From Dehalococcoidia bacterium (GTDB taxonomy: Bacteria > Chloroflexota > Dehalococcoidia > Dehalococcoidales > RBG-16-60-22): a DNA stretch of 5,358 nucleotides. Numbering within the stretch: the stretch's first letter is position 1; the number at the start of each line of letters is the position of its first letter. The stretch spans positions 1-5,358 of the forward strand of contig JAUWLN010000118.1 in assembly GCA_030613665.1 (NCBI GenBank). Reading direction: 5' to 3'. The notes beneath the pieces are model-generated. The model saw only the letters and a program-made list of their open reading frames with translations, made no database searches and was not told the DNA's origin. Shown piece by piece: positions 1 to 4,676 of this stretch. Both the position numbers and the translations under genes were made by a program.

Positions 1-9
1 ACCAGATCC

Positions 10-77
10 CTTGAGGATAGCGGGACCCAACCTTAATAGTGCCCTTATCCTGTCCTAATGATGGGGTCCACCTCAAG
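10..77. repeat. Imperfect GC-rich inverted repeat, possible IS-end remnant
   Basis: The arm CTTGAGG (10-16) is the exact reverse complement of CCTCAAG (71-77). Inside it, GGACCC (23-28) is the reverse complement of GGGTCC (64-69). A shorter pair, AGGATA (14-19) and TATCCT (45-50), competes with the outer pairing. Read on the minus strand from about 75, the sequence TGAGGTGGACCCC followed by GGACA resembles the general style of IS3-type terminal repeats as I remember them. No transposase or second end is visible, so an IS remnant is only a guess; an RNA hairpin from an upstream transcript is the alternative. Confidence 0.35.
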
Positions 78-79
78 TA

Positions 80-178
80 GTGCTTAAGTAATAGTTAATA
101 AATATCTATATTTTAGATATAAAATATAGTAAATCATATTATAAATATGCAGTGTAATGAATTATTAACATTTATGGC
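80..178. repeat. AT-rich tract with nested palindromes (candidate operator)
   Basis: This stretch is far richer in A+T than the coding regions around it. It contains a perfect 10-bp inverted repeat, CTATATTTTA (106-115) with TAAAATATAG (120-129), around a 4-base centre. An overlapping 7-bp inverted repeat, ATATCTA (102-108) with TAGATAT (114-120), shares its bases. A third, CATATT (135-140) with AATATG (144-149), follows. All lie upstream of the promoter of the winged-helix regulator, so binding by that regulator is a reasonable inference. AT-rich DNA makes short palindromes by chance, which limits confidence. Confidence 0.45.
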
Positions 179-207
179 TTGCAAAGTTGATAATTATATG
201 TTATAAA
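179..207 (+). promoter_or_regulatory. Sigma70-type promoter for regulator/dehydrogenase pair
   Basis: A -35 element TTGCAA (179-184) and a -10 element TATAAA (202-207) are separated by exactly 17 bases. The expected transcription start is near 214, giving a leader of about 52 bases before the regulator's ATG at 266. The palindromic tract lies directly upstream of the -35 element. Confidence 0.6.
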
Positions 208-251
208 GGACATTGCATTGTTTTGTGTGTATTTATCCAGAGTTGAAAGCC

Positions 252-258
252 AGGTGAG
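252..258 (+). promoter_or_regulatory. Ribosome binding site of the winged-helix regulator
   Basis: AGGTGAG sits seven bases before the ATG at 266 and supports that start codon. No other in-frame start is suggested upstream. Confidence 0.6.
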
Positions 259-265
259 ATAGAAA

Positions 266-568
266 ATGCAGAAATTCAGATTTTTGACAAACCATGCTTT
301 AGTGCTGAGTCACATTGCGCGGCAACCTCGCATTACGGCGCGAGAACTATCGGATATCATCGGAATATCAGAAAGAGCGACGCATAATATCATCGGGGAC
401 CTGCTTGAGGAAGAATATATAACCAAGAAACGTGAGGGAAGACGGAGCCGTTATTTGTTTAATCCAGACCGCCCCATAAGCTCCGCCGGCTGGGAAGATA
501 TAGCAGCCGGCTACCTGTTGACAGCAATCGGCTGGAAAAAACGGGGACGACCGCGTAAAGTTGATTAG
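266..568 (+). CDS. Winged helix-turn-helix transcriptional regulator with AT-hook-like tail
   Basis: A 100-residue probable DNA-binding repressor or activator of the MarR/ArsR-like winged-helix fold. The N-terminal helix (about 8-20) is followed by an HTH at about 24-50 (TARELSDIIGIS, then the recognition helix ERATHNIIGDLLEEE). A basic wing follows at about 52-66 (ITKKREGRRSRYLF). The last ten residues, KKRGRPRKVD, carry the RGRP core of an AT-hook, a minor-groove binder of AT-rich DNA. There is no ligand-binding domain, so it probably acts through DNA binding alone or by dimerisation. The start is supported by AGGTGAG and a consensus-like promoter. It lies 22 bases before the MDR dehydrogenase on the same strand, so local and auto-regulation are likely. 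The fold assignment is firm; the target and sign of regulation are inference. Confidence 0.85.
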   Translation: MQKFRFLTNHALVLSHIARQPRITARELSDIIGISERATHNIIGDLLEEEYITKKREGRRSRYLFNPDRPISSAGWEDIAAGYLLTAIGWKKRGRPRKVD

Positions 569-590
569 TGCAGTTATACCTTAAAGTATC

Positions 591-1634
591 ATGAAAGCAG
601 TTGTTATCCGCAAAGATACAAAAAGAGTTGAAATCCAGGAAATGCCAGAGCCAGATGTGCAGCCGGGCACTCTCCTGCTCAAGACCATTTACTGCTCTAT
701 CTGCGGGTCGGACATAGAGTATCTGGACGGAACTCTTGATGACCTTGCCAGTTTTGGAGCGCATACCGGGGTGATACTGGGACACGAATGGACGGCAGAG
801 GTTGCCGCTGTAGGAGAAGGGGTCAGCGGGTGGTCGGTTGGGGATAGAGCAGCATACTGCCCCACAAAGCGGTCGTGCGGGGTGTGCTATTTTTGTCGTC
901 GTTCTATGTATCATCTCTGCATCGGCGGTGCTTCTAGAGGCTCTGTCTTCGGCGGACAGAGCTACGGGCTGAGAGGTGGCGCCATGGCCGAATATTTTGT
1001 TAAAAATGCCAGCATGGCGGAACCGGTTCCAGAAAACGTATCTCCAGAGGAGGCCTGCCTGGCGGAGCCGCTGGCAACGGGCATAGGCTCGGTCATGGCT
1101 GCTGACCTGGGGTTGGGGAAATCAGCGGTTATCATCGGGTCCGGTAAAATTGGCCTGGGGGCAATGCTGTGTGCCGGAGCCAACGGCGTAGCTCCAATTA
1201 TTGTTGTCGATATGGTTAAATCGCGACTGGATAAGGCACTGGAAATGGGCGCTGATGCCGCGCTCAACGCTGCCGAAGTTGATATTGTCTCTGAAGTCAT
1301 TAAGCTTACCGACGCCGGCCCGGACGCGGTGCTTATCTGTGTACGCGAAGGAAAAGTCCTGAACCAGGCGGCCCAGATGGTCAGGCTGGGTGGCACGATA
1401 GCGCTGACGGGGTTCATAAACCCGATGCAGGCAGACCCCAGGCTCTGGACGGAAAAACAATTAACCCTGAGGGGGCACATCAGCGGCCCGGTGAAAACGG
1501 CGCTGAACCTGATGGAAAATAAGTCAGTAGATGTCAGGCCACTGATCTCCGAGATTATGCCGTTAGAAGATGCCCAGAGAGGGTTTGATTCAATACGGAG
1601 CGGACAGAATATCGCGGTTCTGCTGAAGCCGTAA
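591..1634 (+). CDS. Zinc-dependent medium-chain alcohol/polyol dehydrogenase
   Basis: A 347-residue cytosolic MDR-superfamily oxidoreductase of full family length (sorbitol/threonine dehydrogenase type). Catalytic zinc ligands are visible as C38 (in CSICGSD), H65-E66 (GHEW) and E159 (LAEPLAT). The structural zinc lobe is complete: C96, C99, C102 and C110. The Rossmann motif GSGKIG lies at 183-188, and D207 at the end of the second strand (IIVVD) points to NAD(H). Where many relatives have His two residues after GSD, this protein has E43 (GSDIEYL). It should oxidise a secondary alcohol, polyol or sugar reversibly; the substrate cannot be read from sequence. The ATG at 591 has no recognisable Shine-Dalgarno, and the gene starts 22 bases after the regulator stops, so read-through transcription and perhaps translational coupling are likely. 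Confidence is high for family, low for substrate. Confidence 0.92.
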   Translation: MKAVVIRKDTKRVEIQEMPEPDVQPGTLLLKTIYCSICGSDIEYLDGTLDDLASFGAHTGVILGHEWTAEVAAVGEGVSGWSVGDRAAYCPTKRSCGVCYFCRRSMYHLCIGGASRGSVFGGQSYGLRGGAMAEYFVKNASMAEPVPENVSPEEACLAEPLATGIGSVMAADLGLGKSAVIIGSGKIGLGAMLCAGANGVAPIIVVDMVKSRLDKALEMGADAALNAAEVDIVSEVIKLTDAGPDAVLICVREGKVLNQAAQMVRLGGTIALTGFINPMQADPRLWTEKQLTLRGHISGPVKTALNLMENKSVDVRPLISEIMPLEDAQRGFDSIRSGQNIAVLLKP

Positions 1635-1706
1635 AAGCAGTAAAGTGTTGAACCCTGTCCACTGTCCACACTGAACCATTAACTGGTTGACTTTGCTTTA
1701 TCAAGC
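1635..1706. other. Convergent gap between MDR and SDR genes
   Basis: These 72 bases separate two genes that end facing each other. They hold a tandem 7-base duplication CTGTCCA (1655-1661 and 1662-1668) and a short hairpin AACCA (1674-1678) with TGGTT (1684-1688) that could be read on either strand. Neither side has a run of T, so I see no convincing intrinsic terminator. Confidence 0.4.
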
Positions 1707-2474
1707 TTATGCCATCAGATTGGTCCTGCCGCCGTTACAGGCAATGATTTCCGCCGTGATGAAGTCGGCATCGGCTGAGGCCAGGAACAGCGCCAGGTGG
1801 GCTATCTCTTCCGTAGTGCCCAGCCGGCCCAGGACGGAAGCGCTTATACCTACTTCGATTAATCTTTTCACCTGTTCCGGTGTCCGGCTGGCGTAAATCA
1901 GCGGGGTCAGAATTCGGCCGGGAGCTATGGCATTGACATTTATTCCGTAGGGACCGAACTCGCGGGCGCACGCCTTGGTAAACGCATTCACGCCGGTTTT
2001 TGAAGCGGCATAGGCTGCCTGCCCCGGGTCATTGCCCCCTAATGAGGCTGTCGAAGATATATTTATAATTTTCCCTGACCTTTGCTTTACCATATGCTTG
2101 GCTACGGCCTGGGTACAGAAGAAGAGGCCTTTGAGGTTGGTATCAAGTATGAGGTTCCAGGTATCTTCGGTTAAATCAAGTATCGGTGTGGGGCGGTTTA
2201 TGCCGGCGTTATTCACAAGGATGTCAACACGTCCAAATTCGTCAATTACTTTCTGTACCATCTTATCCACCTGTTCCTTGACGCGCACGTCCATTGCTAC
2301 CGCCAGGGATTCTCTTCCCATAGCTATTATCTCGTCGCGCACCTGCTCGATGTTTTCGACAGTGCGACTGCAGATGGCGATGTCAGCTCCGGCGCTGGCA
2401 AATTCCAGAGCGATGGTTTTCCCGATGCCGGTGCCGCCGCCGGTAACAACGGCTTTTTTCCCTTCCAATTTCAT
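1707..2474 (-). CDS. Classical SDR-family oxidoreductase (FabG-like)
   Basis: A 255-residue short-chain dehydrogenase/reductase, normal length for a classical SDR. The cofactor motif TGGGTGIG is at 11-18, and R37 (CSRT) after the second strand suggests NADP(H). D62 (MDV), NNAG at 88-91, and the catalytic set N113, S141, Y155 and K159 (YAASK) are all present, so it should be active. The C-terminal segment has the usual PG turn (IAPGRILTP) and ends in NGGRTNLMA, with NGG where most relatives have DGG. The ATG at 2474 is preceded, eight bases away, by AAGGAG (2488-2483 on the minus strand). It converges with the MDR dehydrogenase. It is annotated FabG-like by homology style only; isolation from fatty-acid genes makes a catabolic alcohol/ketone role more likely than fatty-acid synthesis. 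Confidence 0.92.
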   Translation of the reverse strand: MKLEGKKAVVTGGGTGIGKTIALEFASAGADIAICSRTVENIEQVRDEIIAMGRESLAVAMDVRVKEQVDKMVQKVIDEFGRVDILVNNAGINRPTPILDLTEDTWNLILDTNLKGLFFCTQAVAKHMVKQRSGKIINISSTASLGGNDPGQAAYAASKTGVNAFTKACAREFGPYGINVNAIAPGRILTPLIYASRTPEQVKRLIEVGISASVLGRLGTTEEIAHLALFLASADADFITAEIIACNGGRTNLMA

Positions 2475-2519
2475 TCCGGTTGCTCCTTCAGGCGTGAATT
2501 ATTTTCCGAAGACAGGGAG

Positions 2520-2548
2520 ATTTTATCATTGAGCCACCAAAGAAGCAA
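2520..2548 (-). promoter_or_regulatory. Promoter of the SDR gene
   Basis: On the minus strand TTGCTT (2548-2543) and TAAAAT (2525-2520) are 17 bases apart. The -10 is extended by TGA (2528-2526). Transcription would start near 2513, giving a leader of about 39 bases that contains the AAGGAG ribosome site. Confidence 0.55.
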
Positions 2549-2573
2549 TTGTTATATAGAGAAACCAGAATAT

Positions 2574-2582
2574 TGCTATAAT
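2574..2582 (+). promoter_or_regulatory. Extended -10 promoter of the cysteine-rich protein gene
   Basis: TGCTATAAT is a perfect extended -10 element. No good -35 hexamer lies 16-18 bases upstream, which an extended -10 can tolerate. Transcription would start near 2589, about 42 bases before the GTG at 2631. Its -35 zone (about 2554-2559) lies only a few bases from that of the divergent SDR promoter. Confidence 0.6.
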
Positions 2583-2616
2583 AAGGGCATTATCTGGCGA
2601 GATGAAATATACAGAT

Positions 2617-2624
2617 AAAGGAGG
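2617..2624 (+). promoter_or_regulatory. Strong ribosome binding site deciding a GTG start
   Basis: AAAGGAGG, a full-strength anti-16S match, ends six bases before GTG at 2631. This fixes GTG as the start of the cysteine-rich protein rather than the internal ATG codons further in. Confidence 0.75.
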
Positions 2625-2630
2625 CAGGCC

Positions 2631-3377
2631 GTGTTAAAACTGACCACTGCACCGCTGGGAAGACTGATGCGTGTGGATGAGCCGATGGAAGAGCTGGGTA
2701 TCAGCACCTATGATAGGCTGCGGGATGCCGTCAAAGCCGGAGATAAAGAAACGGCATTGGAACTGGTTGATTATGTTCAAAATGAAGTGAAGGGAATCCA
2801 TGATGTCTACTGTGACTGGTCTTATGCCTTTCTTACCTGGATAAGTGACAACTGCGGCGAGGAGAAGCTCCCTGAAGTGCTCGAATATACCAACGAAAAG
2901 ATTTCGCTGGCATTCTTCGACCAGCTCAAGGGCCTGGAAACGGTGAAACAACGGGTGCAGTGGTACACCGAGCAGATGAGGGCGCACCGCTCCGGGCCGG
3001 GAGAAACGGGCACCATAAAAGTGTGGGAAGAGGCGGACAGATATGTGATTAAATGCGACCCCTGTGGCAGCGGCGGCAGGATGAGAAGGACGGGAGAACT
3101 GGATAAGACTTCACCAAGGACGGGGCCGCCTTTCAACCTTGGAAAGACGAAAAAAGCGTATCCGTGGTCCTGGAATATGAAGGGCGTTCCGTACTACTGC
3201 GTGCATTGCTGTTACTGGTCGGAGCTTATGCCCATGAAAGCAACCGGCTCTCCCACCAGACTGGCCGAATATAACCCCGACCCGGATGCTCCATGCCGAC
3301 TTTATTTCTATAAAAAGCCGGAACTGATACCGGAGAGATTTTATGAGCGAATTGGCCTGGAGAAGCCGGGTAAATAA
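2631..3377 (+). CDS. Uncharacterised cysteine-rich protein, putative metal-binding C-terminal domain
   Basis: A 248-residue soluble protein whose family I cannot name. Residues about 15-120 look all-helical (YDRLRDAVKAGDKETALEL and following) and contain C61 and C75. The second half, from about 128, looks like a mixed beta domain with two cysteine knuckles: C142-x2-C145 in KCDPCGSGGRMRR, and C190-VH-C193-C194 in YYCVHCCYW. C222 lies near the end. Two CxxC pairs about 45 residues apart resemble a zinc-ribbon or a metal/Fe-S site, though this is inference. Other conspicuous segments are GPPFNLGKTKKAYPWSW and the glycine/arginine loop after C145. No signal peptide or membrane segment is visible. 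The gene is monocistronic by position: it has its own promoter and diverges from the SDR. It ends 14 bases from the convergent lipoprotein gene. Confidence 0.85.
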   Translation: MLKLTTAPLGRLMRVDEPMEELGISTYDRLRDAVKAGDKETALELVDYVQNEVKGIHDVYCDWSYAFLTWISDNCGEEKLPEVLEYTNEKISLAFFDQLKGLETVKQRVQWYTEQMRAHRSGPGETGTIKVWEEADRYVIKCDPCGSGGRMRRTGELDKTSPRTGPPFNLGKTKKAYPWSWNMKGVPYYCVHCCYWSELMPMKATGSPTRLAEYNPDPDAPCRLYFYKKPELIPERFYERIGLEKPGK

Positions 3378-3391
3378 AGCGAACTCGAAGA

Positions 3392-4192
3392 CTATTTCTG
3401 ACTTATCGTGGAACCCCCGCTGGTGCTGACGCTGCCAGTGTGGGATTGCCTATATAATTGAGCTTGGAGGGCACCGCTCAAATCTCCATCCAGCCTGCCG
3501 CTGGCATTAACGGTGGCGTCACTGGCACCGCTGAGATTTATGTCTGCATCCACAACAGAGAAATCGGCCAATTCCACATGGCTGGCTCCAGATGCCTGGA
3601 TATCGATGTTATTGGCCGAGCCTTCCAGTTTCAGGGAACTGGCTCCCGACAGGTCGAATCTACCGTTACCCATCTCAATGCTGCCGGAGGCTTTGCTTGC
3701 GCCCGAGAGTCCAAAATTGGTATTTCCGGCCTTCATGCTGCCGATATCCACCTTGCTCGCTCCTGACAACTCAAAATCCACTGCGTGAGAGGAACTGAAT
3801 CCACTGCTAATATCTGCCTGTGAGGCGCCGGATAGCCCCAGCTTTTCCAGGTCCGGCAAATTGATGGTTGCTTTTTGGTTTACGTTGGTATAGTTGTAGT
3901 TCGGTTTCAGTCTCAGATACAGCGTGTCCCCTTGCTTGCTGATGTCAAGATACTCGTACAGGTTATCGTCGATTGTGATGCGTACCATATAAGAATCCGC
4001 TTTGACAATTTCAACATCAAACGCATAGCCGGCTTCTATCTTGGTGAAATTGCGGTAATCAAAATCCCAGGCGGCCGGTTTACCAGAGCCGGTTACGGTG
4101 GGGCCAAATCCGTAACCACACCCGCTGGCAAATGTGAGCACACTCATTATCACTACCAGTGCGATGTATCTTCTGAGCTTTTTTGCTGACAT
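3392..4192 (-). CDS. GIN-domain (DUF2807-type) surface lipoprotein
   Basis: A 266-residue exported protein resembling the putative auto-transporter adhesin head GIN domain. The N-terminus has basic residues (AKKLRR), a hydrophobic stretch (about 9-20) and a lipobox-like FASGC ending at C25, so it is probably lipid-anchored outside the membrane. Residues about 40-110 (WDFDYRNFTKIEAGYAFDVEI) form the family's opening strands. From 120 on comes a ladder of SGAS turns at 121, 143, 163, 182, 201 and 221, spaced 19-22 residues, with a degenerate SGAL at 239; this is the repeat of a right-handed beta-helix. It ends with the typical TSGGSTISQK. The open frame could begin at 4258, but that ATG lies inside the promoter. 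ATG 4192 has AGAGGT six bases upstream and gives a proper signal peptide. Ligand and role are unknown in the family. Confidence 0.85.
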   Translation of the reverse strand: MSAKKLRRYIALVVIMSVLTFASGCGYGFGPTVTGSGKPAAWDFDYRNFTKIEAGYAFDVEIVKADSYMVRITIDDNLYEYLDISKQGDTLYLRLKPNYNYTNVNQKATINLPDLEKLGLSGASQADISSGFSSSHAVDFELSGASKVDIGSMKAGNTNFGLSGASKASGSIEMGNGRFDLSGASSLKLEGSANNIDIQASGASHVELADFSVVDADINLSGASDATVNASGRLDGDLSGALQAQLYRQSHTGSVSTSGGSTISQK

Positions 4193-4198
4193 TGCTCG

Positions 4199-4204
4199 AC
4201 CTCT
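4199..4204 (-). promoter_or_regulatory. Ribosome binding site of the lipoprotein gene
   Basis: On the minus strand AGAGGT (4204-4199) is six bases before ATG 4192. A second purine-rich stretch, AAAGGAGA, near 4229-4222 is too far from that ATG and has no start codon at a suitable distance. Confidence 0.55.
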
Positions 4205-4239
4205 TTCTTTAACCTGTAATCTCCTTTGTATTGACACTA

Positions 4240-4268
4240 ATCTTATGCTCCTGTTCACTGGTTGTCAA
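4240..4268 (-). promoter_or_regulatory. Sigma70-type promoter of the lipoprotein gene
   Basis: On the minus strand a perfect -35 TTGACA (4268-4263) and a -10 TAAGAT (4245-4240) are 17 bases apart. Transcription would begin near 4233. The upstream ATG at 4258 would then not be transcribed, which favours the start at 4192. Confidence 0.65.
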
Positions 4269-4317
4269 TCCGGTTTTTTGGGCTCTTGCTACAGGTACAT
4301 CCAGCTTGAAAATAATC

Positions 4318-4326
4318 TGCTATAAT
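4318..4326 (+). promoter_or_regulatory. Extended -10 promoter next to a start codon
   Basis: TGCTATAAT, identical to the element at 2574-2582, ends eight bases before the ATG at 4335. The predicted transcription start (about 4333) is almost at the start codon. No purine-rich ribosome site is present between them. Confidence 0.6.
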
Positions 4327-4334
4327 ACTCCCAT

Positions 4335-4580
4335 ATGGACTTTTTAGATATACTAAAGTGGGTAGGGATAGTGCTGGCGGCGGGGTTTGTCGGTTACTTT
4401 GGCCGTTACCTGGCCATGATGATAATTAAGCGCGTCCATAGAAAGAAAGAACAGGAGACCACAGCAACCGCATCACCGCCTGCCCCTGAGGCAGTCCAGC
4501 TTGAGGCGGCAAAACAGAAGGCCAAGCTGGCGAAGAAAAGGGCCAAAGCCAGGGCGAAACGGCTGAAGAAAAAGAAGTAA
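4335..4580 (+). CDS. Small single-pass membrane protein with lysine/arginine-rich tail
   Basis: An 81-residue hypothetical protein I do not recognise. Residues about 8-31 form one hydrophobic, glycine-containing membrane helix (VGIVLAAGFVGYFGRYLAMM). It is followed by a basic juxtamembrane stretch (KRVHRKK), a short Pro/Ala/Thr linker (about 42-52), and a predicted helix from about 53 that ends in dense positive charge (KLAKKRAKARAKRLKKKK). By the positive-inside rule the tail should be cytoplasmic, where it could touch RNA, DNA or acidic lipids; this is inference. The ATG at 4335 lies within the 8-base palindrome CCATATGG and has no Shine-Dalgarno, so the mRNA may be leaderless. An intrinsic terminator 24 bases after the stop makes it a single-gene unit, which supports it being real. 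Confidence 0.7.
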   Translation: MDFLDILKWVGIVLAAGFVGYFGRYLAMMIIKRVHRKKEQETTATASPPAPEAVQLEAAKQKAKLAKKRAKARAKRLKKKK

Positions 4581-4604
4581 AGTAATCTACGAATAAATAT
4601 TTAC

Positions 4605-4627
4605 AGAGGGCGAAGGCCCTCTTTTTT
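4605..4627 (+). terminator. Intrinsic terminator after the 81-residue protein gene
   Basis: AGAGGGC (4605-4611) pairs perfectly with GCCCTCT (4616-4622) around the loop GAAG, followed by a run of T to 4627. An outer inverted repeat, TAAAGTAA (4578-4585) with TTACTTTA (4629-4636), brackets the hairpin and starts at the stop codon of the upstream gene. Confidence 0.88.
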
Positions 4628-4661
4628 GTTACTTTAGTCACTGAAAACAGATAGTTTATTG

Positions 4662-4670
4662 TGTTAAACT
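4662..4670 (+). promoter_or_regulatory. Possible tlyA extended -10 element
   Basis: TGT followed by TAAACT (4665-4670) matches an extended -10 in part and stands six bases before the GTG at 4677. A weak -35 candidate (CTGAAA, 4641-4646) is 18 bases upstream, just past the preceding terminator. Some promoter is needed here because the terminator isolates tlyA from upstream transcription. Confidence 0.4.
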
Positions 4671-4676
4671 CTAAGC

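Noticed and set aside
459..914. 151-codon minus-strand frame across the regulator/MDR junction
   Set aside because: It spans two real genes and their gap in antisense, and has no domain features.
962..1669. Long open frame on the minus strand (235 codons) opposite the MDR dehydrogenase
   Set aside because: Low-complexity Ser/Ala/Pro composition, no motif, no ribosome site, and it is antisense to a gene with all catalytic residues intact.
2032..2532. 166-codon plus-strand frame opposite the SDR gene
   Set aside because: It is the complement of the SDR coding sequence and its promoter; composition is Ser/Thr/Pro-rich and matches nothing.
4193..4258. N-terminal extension of the lipoprotein to the ATG at 4258
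   Set aside because: It would overlap the promoter and put 22 charged residues before the signal peptide.
4231..4269. TTGACA at 4231-4236 as a plus-strand -35 element
   Set aside because: The hexamer 17 bases downstream (TTCACT, 4254-4259) is a poor -10 and no gene starts there; it forms an inverted repeat with the minus-strand TTGACA, perhaps by chance.
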